Below, one piece after another: positions 1 through 9,449 of a DNA stretch of 64,000 nt (the first letter of the stretch is position 1; each line of letters opens with the position of its first letter). The notes below the pieces were generated by a model. It saw only the letters and a list, made by a program, of their open reading frames with translations, made no database searches and had not been told where the DNA came from. The DNA comes from Streptomyces sp. TLI_235. Lineage in GTDB: Bacteria; Actinomycetota; Actinomycetes; Streptomycetales; Streptomycetaceae. Made by a program: the position numbers and the translations under genes. The stretch spans positions 2,046,001 to 2,110,000 of the forward strand of contig NSGV01000001.1 of the NCBI GenBank assembly GCA_002300355.1. Reading direction: 5' to 3'.

Positions 1-154
1 GCATCGACAGATTGCGACCGCTCGCCCACCCATCGCAGTCAGATCCGCGGCAAATCCCGTCGGAGCCGGACGCACCCGTGACCCCGGCCACAGCCGCCCG
101 TTGGAACTGGCGGCCAGGCGCGCCCTGCCATCCCTGAGACCGGAGGAGTCCCCC

Positions 155-1063
155 TTGCCGCGCATGCTCGAAGTCAGCGACGACGTACGAACCGAGATCG
201 GAGACGACGAGGCAGACCGGCTTCTCGCCGGCGCCCACGCCCCGGACGCCTATGACTGCACCTCGTGCCGGGCCCCCGGCGACTCGCTGCGCGAGCCCAC
301 CAGCACGGTTCTCTTCATCGGCGACGAGACGGCGGTCCTCGCCTTCGCCCACGCCCGCTGCGTGCCCTCCCAGGTCGTGCCGGTGGACGAGGACCAGCTG
401 CTCGGCGCCGTCCGCTCGATCAGCCAGGCACAGGGCGGCGTCGGCGCGCCCGCGCCCGCCCCGGCGTACGCCGCCCCCGGCACACCCGACGGCTACACCG
501 TCCCCGGGATGCCCGACGGCGCCGCCTGGGCCGCCCCGACCGCGCCCGCCCCGGCCCCGCAGCCGCAGGCCCCGGCCGGCCCGGGCACCCAGCCCGCCGT
601 GCTCGGCGTCACCTGCGGCCTGGTGCTCTGCGGGGACACCCCGTACGCGGCGCTGGTGGTGGAGCCCACCGGGCCGATCGCCCGGCCCGGCAGCGGCTCG
701 GCGGAGGACGAGTTCCTCTCGCTGCTCACCGACCACGGCTTCCAGCTGGTGCAGTCGGTGGACCGGGCGCCGAGCCGCCCGCTCACCGGTTGGTCGGTGC
801 TGATGGCGATGGGCCAGCTGCACGCGATCCTGCAGCCCTCGGCGAGCGGCGGCAGCGCCGCCTGGTGGCAGGCCCACCAGCCGCTGCAGGTCACCGAGGC
901 CTGGCGGGCCGCGGTCGCCCGCCGCTCCGAGGTGATCATGTACGCGGTGCCGGCCGGCACCATCGGCCGCCAGCCCCGCGAGGACCTGCTGCGGATGGCC
1001 CTCGACCGGGCGGTCGGGCACGGCGTGCTGGCGGCCGGAATGCTGCCGCTGGCCGGCACCTGA
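155..1063 (+). CDS. Hypothetical protein with Cys/His cluster and Ala/Pro linker (302 aa)
   Basis: I do not recognise a named family. The TTG start at 155 is chosen because GGAGGAG lies six bases upstream; an in-frame ATG at 164 is the alternative. Residues 30-70 carry CxxC (C35, C38) and a later HxxC (H66, C69), which could bind one zinc ion. Residues about 88-155 are an Ala/Pro/Tyr/Gly low-complexity linker. The C-terminal half (about 160-302) looks globular and ends close to a Pro-Leu-Ala-Gly-Thr tail. It is followed at 118 bp by a second unknown gene on the same strand. No membrane segment or signal peptide is visible. Function unknown; the zinc idea is inference. Confidence 0.75.
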   Translation: MPRMLEVSDDVRTEIGDDEADRLLAGAHAPDAYDCTSCRAPGDSLREPTSTVLFIGDETAVLAFAHARCVPSQVVPVDEDQLLGAVRSISQAQGGVGAPAPAPAYAAPGTPDGYTVPGMPDGAAWAAPTAPAPAPQPQAPAGPGTQPAVLGVTCGLVLCGDTPYAALVVEPTGPIARPGSGSAEDEFLSLLTDHGFQLVQSVDRAPSRPLTGWSVLMAMGQLHAILQPSASGGSAAWWQAHQPLQVTEAWRAAVARRSEVIMYAVPAGTIGRQPREDLLRMALDRAVGHGVLAAGMLPLAGT

Positions 1064-1181
1064 GCCGACCGGCGGGCACCCCCAGCTGCACCCGGCGGCA
1101 CCCGGCCGGCACCCGCGGGAATGGCACAGGCCTGGCCGCGGAACCCCGCATCCCCGGGCGGCCTCGCTCGTTGGCCCTCAC

Positions 1182-1772
1182 GTGTACAGCTACGACGTCG
1201 CCCCGACCACCCGCCCGTCCGCCGGCCGCACCATCCCGGGCATGCGCCCCTCGTACGACGCGGACCTGCCCGTCTCACCGACCCCGATCTACGACTCGCT
1301 GTACTCCGAGTACCGGAGACTCTTCAGGGCCCTGCCCGGCGACCGGACGGACGAGGAGCAGCTGCGGTTCAAGGGCTTCGGCGGGTCGGGCGGGTTCGGC
1401 GGGTCCTCGGCCGCGTCGTACCCGCAGCACCAGGTGTTCGAGACGTACGCGGGGCACGCGCAGGGCACGCCGCAGTTCGTCCCGGAGGGCCGGGCGGCGG
1501 CCGGGCAGCACGGCGGCCGGGGGCACGGGGCCGAGCAGCACCAGCAGGGCCGGTCGGCGGCCCAGCCGGTCACCGTCGGCCACCAGGCCGGGCACCCGTC
1601 CGTCGGCCACGCGGCCACGGGGCACACCGCGGGGCACCCCGTCGGCGGCACCGGCCAGGGCTGGGTCGCCGCCGGCTACCTGGGGCATCAGGCGGCCGCG
1701 GCCACCGGCGGGGGCCGCCACCGCTCACTGCTCTCGCTGCCGCCGGGGCGCTCCGCCGAGCAGGTGCTCTGA
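1182..1772 (+). CDS. Hypothetical protein with His/Gly-rich tail (196 aa)
   Basis: GTG start. The N-terminal third contains a conserved-looking block around residues 30-66 (YDSLYSEYRRLFRALPGDR, then an acidic stretch), and the rest is low complexity: Gly/Ser, then Gln/His/Gly with many GH dipeptides (residues about 90-170). I believe proteins of this type sit beside der in other Streptomyces, but assign no function. It converges on der, and a perfect hairpin separates the two. The His-rich tail could bind metal, which is only inference. Codon use fits the neighbourhood. Confidence 0.7.
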   Translation: MYSYDVAPTTRPSAGRTIPGMRPSYDADLPVSPTPIYDSLYSEYRRLFRALPGDRTDEEQLRFKGFGGSGGFGGSSAASYPQHQVFETYAGHAQGTPQFVPEGRAAAGQHGGRGHGAEQHQQGRSAAQPVTVGHQAGHPSVGHAATGHTAGHPVGGTGQGWVAAGYLGHQAAAATGGGRHRSLLSLPPGRSAEQVL

Positions 1773-1784
1773 GGCGGCACGGAA

Positions 1785-1832
1785 CGACGGCCGGGGCCGG
1801 GCAGCATTCGCGCTGCCCGGCCCCGGCCGTCG
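1785..1832. terminator. Bidirectional terminator between hypothetical gene and der
   Basis: Perfect 21-bp inverted repeat (1785-1805 and 1812-1832) with a 6-base loop, between two convergent stop codons (1772 and 1863). There is no long T-run, as is usual in this lineage. Confidence 0.85.
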
Positions 1833-1862
1833 TCGTCGGTGTCCCCGCTGCTTCGTGCGGCG

Positions 1863-3317
1863 TTACTTCTTGCGGCGCTTCTCGCGCACCCGGACGGAGA
1901 TGGAGATCGGGGTGCCCTCGAAGCCGAACTCCTCGCGCAGCCGGCGCTCGATGAAGCGGCGGTAGCCGGCCTCCAGGAAGCCGGAGGCGAACAGCACGAA
2001 CCGCGGCGGGCGGGTGCCGGCCTGGGTGCCGAACAGGATGCGGGGCTGCTTGCCGCCGCGGATCGGGTGCGGGTGGGCCGCCACCAGCTCGCCCAGGAAG
2101 GCGTTCAGACGGGCCGTCGGGATCCGGGTCTCCCAGCCCTGCAGCGCGGTCTCGATCGCCGGGACGAGCTTCTCCATGTGGCGGCCGGTCTTCGCCGAGA
2201 CGTTGACCCGCGGCGCCCACTGCACCTGGACGAGATCCTTCTCGATCTCCCGCTCCAGGTAGTAGCGGCGCTCCTCGTCGAGCTGGTCCCACTTGTTGTA
2301 GGCGATCACGACGGCCCGGCCGGCCTCGACGGCCATCGAGATGATCCGGGTGTCCTGCTCGGCGAGGGTCTCGCTGGCGTCGATCAGGACGACCGCGACC
2401 TCGGCCTTCTCCAGCGCGGAGGCGGTGCGCAGCGAGGCGTAGAAGTCCGCGCCGGCGGTCAGGTGGACCCGGCGGCGGATACCGGCGGTGTCGACGAACT
2501 TCCAGGTCTTGCCGCCGAGTTCGATCATCTCGTCGACCGGGTCGCGGGTGGTGCCGGCCAGCTCGTTGACGACCACCCGCTCCTCGCCGGCGACCTTGTT
2601 GAGGAGGCTGGACTTGCCGACGTTCGGCCGGCCGATCAGCGCGACCCGGCGCGGGCCGCCGATCGGGCCGTTGCCGAAGGTCTGCGGCGGGGCCTCGGGC
2701 AGCGCGTCCATCACGGCGTCCAGCAGGTCGCCGGAGCCGCGGCCGTGCAGGGCGGAGACGGGGTACGGCTCGCCGAGGCCGAGCGACCACAGGTAGGCGG
2801 CCTCGGCCTCGGTGGACGGGCCGTCGACCTTGTTGGCGCAGAGCACGGTGGGCTTGCCGGCCCGCCGGATCAGCTTGATCAGGGCTTCGTCGGTGTCGGT
2901 GGCGCCGATGGTGGCGTCGACGACGAAGAGCACCGCGTCGGCGGACTCGATGCCGTACTCGGCCTGGGCGGCGACGGCGGCGTCGATGCCGAGGACGTCG
3001 ACCTCCCAGCCGCCGGTGTCGACGAGCTTGAAGCGGCGGCCGTTCCAGGTCGCCTCGTAGGTGACCCGGTCGCGGGTGACGCCGGGGCGGTCCTCGACGA
3101 CGGCCTCGCGGCGGCCGATGATGCGGTTGACGAGGGTCGACTTGCCGACGTTCGGGCGGCCGACGACGGCCAGCACGGGCAGCGGCCCGTGCGCGGCGCC
3201 GTCCAGGTCCGCGTCGATCTCGTCGGCGTCGAAGCCCTCCTCGGCGGCGAGCGCCATGAACTCGGCGTACTCGGCGTCGCCGAGCTCACCGTGGTGTGTG
3301 GCGGTCTCGTTGCTCAT
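1863..3317 (-). CDS. der: Ribosome-assembly GTPase Der (EngA), 484 aa
   Basis: Der is a tandem-domain GTPase needed for 50S subunit maturation. Both G domains are visible: P-loop GRPNVGKS at residues 53-60 and a second GRPNVGKS near 228, each followed by DTGGW or DTAGI switch II and an NKxD-type base-recognition motif (NKVD, NKWD). The C-terminal KH-like domain ends in a lysine/arginine tail. The roughly 45-residue acidic N-terminal extension is typical of actinobacterial Der. It lies 121 bp downstream of cmk on the same strand, the usual actinobacterial pairing. In Streptomyces I recall a plsC-like acyltransferase between cmk and der; here there is none. Confidence 0.97.
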   Translation of the reverse strand: MSNETATHHGELGDAEYAEFMALAAEEGFDADEIDADLDGAAHGPLPVLAVVGRPNVGKSTLVNRIIGRREAVVEDRPGVTRDRVTYEATWNGRRFKLVDTGGWEVDVLGIDAAVAAQAEYGIESADAVLFVVDATIGATDTDEALIKLIRRAGKPTVLCANKVDGPSTEAEAAYLWSLGLGEPYPVSALHGRGSGDLLDAVMDALPEAPPQTFGNGPIGGPRRVALIGRPNVGKSSLLNKVAGEERVVVNELAGTTRDPVDEMIELGGKTWKFVDTAGIRRRVHLTAGADFYASLRTASALEKAEVAVVLIDASETLAEQDTRIISMAVEAGRAVVIAYNKWDQLDEERRYYLEREIEKDLVQVQWAPRVNVSAKTGRHMEKLVPAIETALQGWETRIPTARLNAFLGELVAAHPHPIRGGKQPRILFGTQAGTRPPRFVLFASGFLEAGYRRFIERRLREEFGFEGTPISISVRVREKRRKK

Positions 3318-3438
3318 GTGTGTTTTCCGTTTCCCGACACGGCCCTTCCCAGGGGCGTGCCGTGCGTTCCTGCCCTCGCGGGCAGCGCGAAACTACGTGT
3401 CCCGTAGTCGGAGGACGGGCCGGACGGCCCGAGGGTGG

Positions 3439-4155
3439 TCAGACGGCGGACGGCTGCTGGGCCCGCTCCTCGACCAGGGTGGCGACGGTGTCGATCACCT
3501 GGTCCAGGGTGAGCTCGCTGGTGTCCACCAGGACGGCGTCCCGGGCCTGCGCGAGCGGAGCCGTCTCCCGGGAGGAGTCGGCGGCGTCCCGGCGGTCCAG
3601 GTCGGCGGCCATCGATGCGATGGTCGCCTCGTCCACGCCCTTGGCGCGGAGCTCGGCCGCGCGGCGCGCGGCGCGGGCGGCGCCCGAGGCGGTGAGGAAG
3701 ATCTTGGCGGTGGCGTCCGGGAAGACGACGGTGCCCATGTCGCGGCCCTCGGCGACTATGCCGCGCGGCGCGACCTCGGCGCAGCCGCGCTGCAGCTCCA
3801 CCAGCCGGGCCCGGACGGCCGGCACGGCGGAGACCGCGGAGACCTTGGCGGTCACCTCGGGGCCGCGGATCGGGCCGGAGACGTCCTGGCCGTCGACCGT
3901 GATGGTCGGGCCGGCCGCGTCCGTCCCGGAGACGATCACCGGCTTGCCGCAGGCGATCGCGACCGCCTCGGCGTCGTCGACGTCGATGTCGTTGGCGAGC
4001 ATCCACCAGGTCATCGCGCGGTACATGGCGCCGGTGTCCAGGAAGCTGAGCCCGAGCCGGGCGGCGACCGCGCGGGAGACGGTCGACTTGCCTGATCCGG
4101 AGGGTCCGTCGATGGCGACGACGACCGGGGCGTGCGCTCGGTCGGCAGTGTCCAC
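3439..4155 (-). CDS. cmk: (d)CMP kinase, 238 aa
   Basis: Phosphorylates CMP and dCMP using ATP, in pyrimidine nucleotide salvage. The P-loop GPSGSGKS is at residues 17-24, followed by the DTGAMYRA substrate-binding motif and a GRDMG motif near the middle, all hallmarks of bacterial cytidylate kinase. The GTG start at 4155 is chosen because a purine-rich GAGAGAGG precedes it by eight bases; the upstream in-frame extension has no family similarity. It lies between tyrA and der and is probably co-transcribed with them. Confidence 0.95.
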   Translation of the reverse strand: MDTADRAHAPVVVAIDGPSGSGKSTVSRAVAARLGLSFLDTGAMYRAMTWWMLANDIDVDDAEAVAIACGKPVIVSGTDAAGPTITVDGQDVSGPIRGPEVTAKVSAVSAVPAVRARLVELQRGCAEVAPRGIVAEGRDMGTVVFPDATAKIFLTASGAARAARRAAELRAKGVDEATIASMAADLDRRDAADSSRETAPLAQARDAVLVDTSELTLDQVIDTVATLVEERAQQPSAV

Positions 4156-4311
4156 GGGGCGAACCTCTCTCTCGGGCCGGCGCGCTCGGGCCGGGATGAC
4201 TATCTCAAGGTTAATGGACCGACGGAGGCTCCCGGTCCGGTCGCCTCCCGGGCCCTTCCCCACCGCTCTCCCGTCCCCGCCGGTCGGTCCCGGACGGTCG
4301 GTAGCGAAGGG

Positions 4312-5397
4312 TCAGTCGCGGACGCTCCAGCCGCGGTCGCGCAGGCCGGCGGTCAGCAGCCGGACGGCCGCCGGAGCGACGTCCAGGTGCACATGGCCGA
4401 CCTGCTGGCCGTCGGAGTGCTCGATGGTGACGTCCTCGATGTTGACGCCGAGCGTGCCGACCTCGCCGAACAGCCGGCCCAGCTCTCCGGGCTGGTCGCC
4501 CAGCACGACGGTGACCGACTCGTACCGGGTGGGCGGGGCGCCGTGCTTGCCGGGGATCCGGGCGTGGCCGTGGTTGCCGCGCCGCATGACCGCCTCGATC
4601 CCGGCCGCGCCGGCCCGCCGCTCGCTCTCGTCGGCGGCCTGCAGGGCGCGCAGCGCCGTCACCGTCTCGTCGAGGTCGGCGGCCACCTCCTGCAGGATGT
4701 CGGCGACCACCCCGGCGTTCGCGGAGAGGATGTCCACCCACAGTGCGGGGCTGGACGCCGCGATCCGGGTGACGTCCCGGACGCCCTGGCCGGACAGCCG
4801 GACGGCCGTCTCGTCGGCGTGCTCCAGCCGGGCCGCGACGATCGAGGCGACCAGCTGGGGGGCGTGCGAGACCAGCGCGACGGCGCGGTCGTGGGCGGCC
4901 GCGTCCATCACGATCGGCATCGCGCCACAGAGCGCCACCAGCTCCAGTGCGGCGTTCAGGGTGTCGGTGTCGGTGTCCTTGGTCGGGGTGAGCACCCACG
5001 GCCGGCCCTCGAACAGGTCGGCGCGGGCGGCCAGCGGACCGGACCGCTCCCGGCCGGCCATCGGGTGGCCGCCGATGTAGCGGACGGTGTCGCAGCCGAG
5101 CGCGGCCACCTCGGCCCGCGGCCCGGCCTTCACACTGGCCACGTCGGTGTAGCACCGGGCCAGACCGCGGCGCTGGCAGTCCGCCAGCACCTTGCCCACC
5201 AGCGCCGGGGGCACCGCCACGACCGCCAGGTCGACCGGCCCGTCCGGCAGCTCCGTGGAGCCCGCGCCGAGCGCGGCGGCCGTGCGGGCGGCGTCCGGGT
5301 CGGCGTCCTCCAGATAGACCGCGACCCCGCGGGCGGTGAGCGCGAGGGCGGCGGAGGTGCCGATCAGTCCGGTGCCGATGACGGCGGCTGTGCGCAT
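4312..5397 (-). CDS. tyrA: Prephenate dehydrogenase, 361 aa
   Basis: Oxidative decarboxylation of prephenate to 4-hydroxyphenylpyruvate in tyrosine synthesis. The N-terminal Rossmann motif GTGLIGTS lies near residue 9, with an acidic residue at the end of strand 2. The central part has the GGHPMAGRE motif typical of TyrA substrate binding. The C-terminal 70 residues look like an ACT-type domain (LGVNIEDVTIEHS), so feedback control by aromatic amino acids is plausible. The ATG at 5397 has AGGAG upstream and starts directly at the Rossmann fold. It is divergent from the MuiA pair across a 250-bp spacer, and cmk follows by about 156 bp. Confidence 0.94.
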   Translation of the reverse strand: MRTAAVIGTGLIGTSAALALTARGVAVYLEDADPDAARTAAALGAGSTELPDGPVDLAVVAVPPALVGKVLADCQRRGLARCYTDVASVKAGPRAEVAALGCDTVRYIGGHPMAGRERSGPLAARADLFEGRPWVLTPTKDTDTDTLNAALELVALCGAMPIVMDAAAHDRAVALVSHAPQLVASIVAARLEHADETAVRLSGQGVRDVTRIAASSPALWVDILSANAGVVADILQEVAADLDETVTALRALQAADESERRAGAAGIEAVMRRGNHGHARIPGKHGAPPTRYESVTVVLGDQPGELGRLFGEVGTLGVNIEDVTIEHSDGQQVGHVHLDVAPAAVRLLTAGLRDRGWSVRD

Positions 5398-5647
5398 GAC
5401 GGGGCTGGTCTCCTGGTGCGGACGGAACACTGTTCCGCCCATCCTCTCGCAGCCCCCGCCTCCGCGGCGAAGCCGCCCGCCCCGCGAGATGCGTGCACCG
5501 CCCGGGGCGCCGGGGGGGCACGCCCGCAACCGGGGTGGGGGCCGGGGCCGTCCCCCCATCCGACGCGCAGCGCAAATCCACGGCGGACGGGCGCGGACCC
5601 GGGCAGACTGGCGGCCCGGACCGGGGACGGACGAAGGGCAGGGCGGG

Positions 5648-7783
5648 GTGGCAGCAGAGACGGCAGCGGCGGATCGGTGGGAGTCGGTACTCGACTCGGT
5701 GGTGGTGTACGCGAGCGGGGCGCTGTGCCGGCGCCGGGCGCGCGGCACGGTGCCGACGGACGGCGGGGTGCGGCTGACCGGCCTGCCGAGGGTGGCGGAC
5801 GCGGGTTCGCTCCGCGCCGCCGTGCTCTCCGGCGGTGCCCGGGTGACGGCGGCCCGGCTGGAGCCGGAGGCGGAGGTGCGCAGCCGCTCGGACCTGCCCG
5901 GGCTGCGCCGCCGGGTGGAGCGGGCGCAGGACGCCGCGGAGGCCCTGCGGCAGCGTTCGGCGCGGCAGGAGGCGCGGATCGCGGAGGTCTCCGCGGTGCG
6001 GGCCGTGCCGCCGCCGCTGCAGGCGGACTCGCCGCACCGCCGGACGCCCGCCGACGCCTGGCTCCAGCTGGCGGACTTCGTGGACGAGCGGCTGGCCGCG
6101 CTGCACGGCCGGTCCGCCGCCCTGGCCGAGGAGCTGCGGTTGGCCGAGCACGAACTGTCGCTGGCGGAGGACGCGTTGGCGCGGGCCTCGTCCGCGGTGG
6201 CGGTCGGCCCTGTGACGCTCGGCTGCACCGCCGTGGTGACCCTGGAGGGCGCGCCGGAGGGTGCCGAGGTGGAGCTGGAGGTGGAGTACGGGGTGCCGGG
6301 CGCGGTGTGGGTGCCGACGTACCGGCTGACCTACCGCCGGGGCGAGGACACCGGGACGCTGCTGCTGCGCGCCCAGCTCGCCCAGCGCACCGGCGAGGAC
6401 TGGTCGGGCGTGCGGATCGGCCTGTCCACGGCGGACCTGCAGCGCCGCACCGACCTGCCGCAGTTGCGCTCGTTGCGGATCGGGCGGCGGCAGCCCGCGC
6501 CGGCGCCGTCCGGCTGGCGGGAGCCCCCAGCGGGGCTCGGCGATCTGTTCACCGGGTACGACGCGGCAGGCCGGCCGCCGCAGCCGCGCCCGTCGCGCGG
6601 GATGAGGCCGATGGCGGGCGGCGGGCGTCCGGGCCGGGCGGCCCGGCCGGGCGGCGGCGCGGACGCGACGCTGGCCGGGGGTGTCCCGGCCGCGGAGGTC
6701 GCGCTGCCGTTCGCCGCGCCACCGCCCCCTCCGCCGCCGGCTCCCGGTGCCGCCCCGCAGGCCTTCCCGATGCCGGCGCCGGCCGCGCAGGCGTACGGCG
6801 CGGCCCCGCAGCCGCCGGGGGCGATGCCGCCGCCGGCGCCGGTGGCGTCCGCCCGGATGTCACGGAGTCGGGGGATGTCCGGCGGCGGACTGCGCTCGGC
6901 CTCGTTCGCCGCGCACGACGAGCCGGTGCCGGAGCCGCTGCCGGAGCCGGTGCCGGCGGGCCCCTCGCCGGCGCAGCTGGACTACGCGGGCCTGGTGCTG
7001 GACGGCCCGGACCGGCCGGCGCACCGGCGCGGTCTGCTGTTCCCGGGGGCGGTGCACGACCCGTCGACGACGGAGTCCCGCAATCTGGCGGAGTCGGTGG
7101 CCGGGCTGGCGCTGCCCGCGCACGCGGTGCGGCCGCGGGTCTCCGCGGGCTCCTTCGACCAGCGGTACGACGCGGCGGCCCGGGCGGACGTCCCCTCGGA
7201 CGGCACCTGGCACACCGTCACGGTCGGGGAGGTGCCGGTGTCGCTGAGCACGGAGTACGTCTGCGTGCCGGCGGTCGAGGAGGCGGTGTACGGGACGCTG
7301 GTGCTGGCCAACGCGACCGCGTCGGCGCTGCTGGCCGGGCCGGTGGAGGTCACCGTGGACGGCGACTTCCTGCTGACCGCGGCGCTGCCGACGCTGGCCG
7401 CGGGGGCGGCCCGCCGGGTCGGCCTCGGTCAGGCGGAGGCGGTCCGGGTGGCCCGGCGCACGGAGCTGAAGGAGTCCACCGCGGGCATGCTCAACAGCAC
7501 CACCGTGCTGGACCACCGGATCCATGTGGAGCTGGCGAACCGGCTGTCGCACCCGGTCACCGTGGAGGTGCGCGAGCGGGTGCCGGTCTCCGCCGACCAG
7601 GACGTGCGGATCGAGGAGCGTGCCGACTGGCGCGGCCCCGACCACCCGTCCGAGGAGTTCCCGGCGAGCACCCGGCGCTGGCGGGTGGAGCTGCCCGCCG
7701 GCGGCACCGCCGAACTCGACGGCGGCTACGAGATCCGCATCCCGGCCGGCAAGGCCATCGTCGGCGGCAACCGGAGGAGCTGA
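5648..7783 (+). CDS. MuiA-family (DUF4140/DUF4139) protein A, 711 aa
   Basis: The family is named for the mucoidy inhibitor MuiA; its biochemistry is unknown. Residues about 15-110 match the DUF4140-type N-terminal domain, about 95-180 look coiled coil, and the rest is the beta-rich DUF4139 domain, with a TGEDWSG motif and a late LNSTTVLDHR-type segment. A Pro/Ala/Gly-rich insertion of roughly 160 residues (about 279-440, with an eight-proline run) splits DUF4139. The GTG at 5648 is chosen because the DUF4140 domain begins just after it; the SD is weak. The stop lies 2 bp before the start of a paralogue, so the two are surely one operon. No signal peptide or membrane segment, so probably cytoplasmic. 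Confidence 0.85.
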   Translation: MAAETAAADRWESVLDSVVVYASGALCRRRARGTVPTDGGVRLTGLPRVADAGSLRAAVLSGGARVTAARLEPEAEVRSRSDLPGLRRRVERAQDAAEALRQRSARQEARIAEVSAVRAVPPPLQADSPHRRTPADAWLQLADFVDERLAALHGRSAALAEELRLAEHELSLAEDALARASSAVAVGPVTLGCTAVVTLEGAPEGAEVELEVEYGVPGAVWVPTYRLTYRRGEDTGTLLLRAQLAQRTGEDWSGVRIGLSTADLQRRTDLPQLRSLRIGRRQPAPAPSGWREPPAGLGDLFTGYDAAGRPPQPRPSRGMRPMAGGGRPGRAARPGGGADATLAGGVPAAEVALPFAAPPPPPPPAPGAAPQAFPMPAPAAQAYGAAPQPPGAMPPPAPVASARMSRSRGMSGGGLRSASFAAHDEPVPEPLPEPVPAGPSPAQLDYAGLVLDGPDRPAHRRGLLFPGAVHDPSTTESRNLAESVAGLALPAHAVRPRVSAGSFDQRYDAAARADVPSDGTWHTVTVGEVPVSLSTEYVCVPAVEEAVYGTLVLANATASALLAGPVEVTVDGDFLLTAALPTLAAGAARRVGLGQAEAVRVARRTELKESTAGMLNSTTVLDHRIHVELANRLSHPVTVEVRERVPVSADQDVRIEERADWRGPDHPSEEFPASTRRWRVELPAGGTAELDGGYEIRIPAGKAIVGGNRRS

Positions 7784-7785
7784 CC

Positions 7786-9402
7786 ATGACCGACACACCC
7801 GACACCCCGCCGACCGGCACCCCGCCGGCCGACCACGCGCTGCCCGACCACCCGCTGCCGGTGACGGCGGTGACCTGCCTGGAGGACCGCGCGCACGTCG
7901 AGCGGACGGCCCGGGTGGAGCTGGCCGCCGGCGTCCACCGGCTGCGGCTCGGCCCGATCTCCGCGCTCGCCGTGGACCGCACCCTGCGCGCGGAGGCGAC
8001 CGTCCGGGAGGGCTCCGCCGAGGGCGGCGTCCGGGTGCTGGACGCCCGGGTGGTGCGCGGCTGGGCGCCGCGGGCCCCGCTGCCGCCCACCGGCGAGGAC
8101 TCCGAGCTGCGGCACCGGGTGCACGCCCTGGAGCAGGAGCAGCTCGCCGAGACCCGTACCCGGGAACGGCTGGAGGCCCGGCTGGCGCTGCTCGCCCAGC
8201 TCGCCTCCGATCTGCTGCGGGAGATCGGCGAGGGCGCCGGCCGCGGCGAGCTGGAACGCAGCCGCTGGAGCCGCGAGCTCGACCGGATCGACGGCGAGCG
8301 CGACACGCACGGGGAGAAGCTGCGGGTCTCCCGGGCGCGGCTGGAGGAGCTGGCCGTGGACCTGGCGGCGGCCCGGCGGGCGCTGGACGCAGCCGAGCAG
8401 GAGCCCGCCGAGCTGTTCGCCCACGTCGAGGTGACGGTGCAGGCGGAGTCCGCGGGCCCGGTCGAGCTGAAGGTCGGCCATCTGACGCCGTGCGCGCTGT
8501 GGCGTCCGGCGTACCGGGCGTCGCTGTCGGGCGGCCGGCTGGTACTGGAGACCGAGGCCGTGGTGTGGCAGCGGACCGGCGAGGACTGGTCGGGGGCGGG
8601 GCTGACCTTCTCCACGGCCCGCTCGGCGCTGGCCTCGGAGCCGCCCCGGCTGACCGAGGACCTGCTGACGCTGCGGGAGCGCACCGCGGAGGAGCGACGG
8701 ACGGTCGAGGTGGAGCTGCGCGAGGAGGCGATCGGCACCACCGGGCCGTCCGCGGACGGCCTGCCGGGCGTGGACGACGGCGGCGAGGTGCGGGTGCTGC
8801 GGGCGCCGTCGCCGGCCTCGGTGCCGGCCGACGGCCGGGCGCACCGGATCCCGCTGACCGTGTTCGACACGGCGGCGAGCAGCGAGTTCGCGGCGGCGCC
8901 GGAGCTGTCGCCGCTGGTGACGCGGGTGGTGCGGTTCCGAAACGACGCGGGGCACGCGCTGCTCGCCGGCCCGGTGGACCTGGTGCAGGGCAGCGGCTTC
9001 ACCGGCCGCGGTGAGCTGCGGTTCACCGCCCCGGGGGCGCCGGCGGAGCTCGCCTTCGGCAGCTCGGACGGCCACCGGGTGGTCCGGGAGACCGAGGAGA
9101 GCCGCGGCACGGCCGGCATCACCGGACGGACGGTGGTCACCCGGACGGTCCGGCTGCACCTGTCGCGGTTCTCCGGGCCGGAGGAGCGGGACGAGCAGGT
9201 GGTGACGGTGCGCGAGCGGATCCCGGTCTCCGAGGTGTCCTCGGTGGAGGTCAAGCTGCGCAAGGAGCTCTGCTCGCCGGCACCGGACGAACTGGACGCG
9301 GAGGGCGTCGTCCGCTGGGACGTGCCCCTGCCGCCGGACGGCCGACGCACCCTCACCCTGGTGTACGAGGTGTCGGCGGCGGCGAAGGTGGCGGGCCTGT
9401 GA
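7786..9402 (+). CDS. MuiA-family (DUF4140/DUF4139) protein B, 538 aa
   Basis: Paralogue of the preceding gene with the same order: DUF4140-like domain (about 25-115), a clear Arg/Glu/Leu-rich coiled coil (about 115-215) and DUF4139 (about 215-538), including the shared TGEDWSGA motif. It lacks the large Pro/Ala insertion. The ATG at 7786 has GGAGGAG seven bases upstream, inside the end of gene A, so translation is probably coupled. Adjacent unequal paralogues with coiled coils suggest a heteromer, which is inference. Function unknown. Confidence 0.87.
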   Translation: MTDTPDTPPTGTPPADHALPDHPLPVTAVTCLEDRAHVERTARVELAAGVHRLRLGPISALAVDRTLRAEATVREGSAEGGVRVLDARVVRGWAPRAPLPPTGEDSELRHRVHALEQEQLAETRTRERLEARLALLAQLASDLLREIGEGAGRGELERSRWSRELDRIDGERDTHGEKLRVSRARLEELAVDLAAARRALDAAEQEPAELFAHVEVTVQAESAGPVELKVGHLTPCALWRPAYRASLSGGRLVLETEAVVWQRTGEDWSGAGLTFSTARSALASEPPRLTEDLLTLRERTAEERRTVEVELREEAIGTTGPSADGLPGVDDGGEVRVLRAPSPASVPADGRAHRIPLTVFDTAASSEFAAAPELSPLVTRVVRFRNDAGHALLAGPVDLVQGSGFTGRGELRFTAPGAPAELAFGSSDGHRVVRETEESRGTAGITGRTVVTRTVRLHLSRFSGPEERDEQVVTVRERIPVSEVSSVEVKLRKELCSPAPDELDAEGVVRWDVPLPPDGRRTLTLVYEVSAAAKVAGL

Positions 9403-9449
9403 GCCCGGTCAAGCCGGATTTGTTCCGTCAACTCCGGTAGAAATGACCC

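Noticed and set aside
1..154. Partial gene at the left edge
   Set aside because: No frame with a convincing end or codon bias; treated as the upstream region of the first gene.
265..1965. 566-residue Arg/Pro/Gly-rich frame
   Set aside because: Alternate frame of the two genes at 155 and 1182, with composition typical of G+C-rich shadow frames.
4132..7785. Upstream part of a very long plus-strand frame continuing into the second MuiA gene
   Set aside because: Residue content before 7786 is Gly/Arg/Ala text antisense to tyrA or out of frame with the first MuiA gene. Only the part from 7786 shows family motifs.
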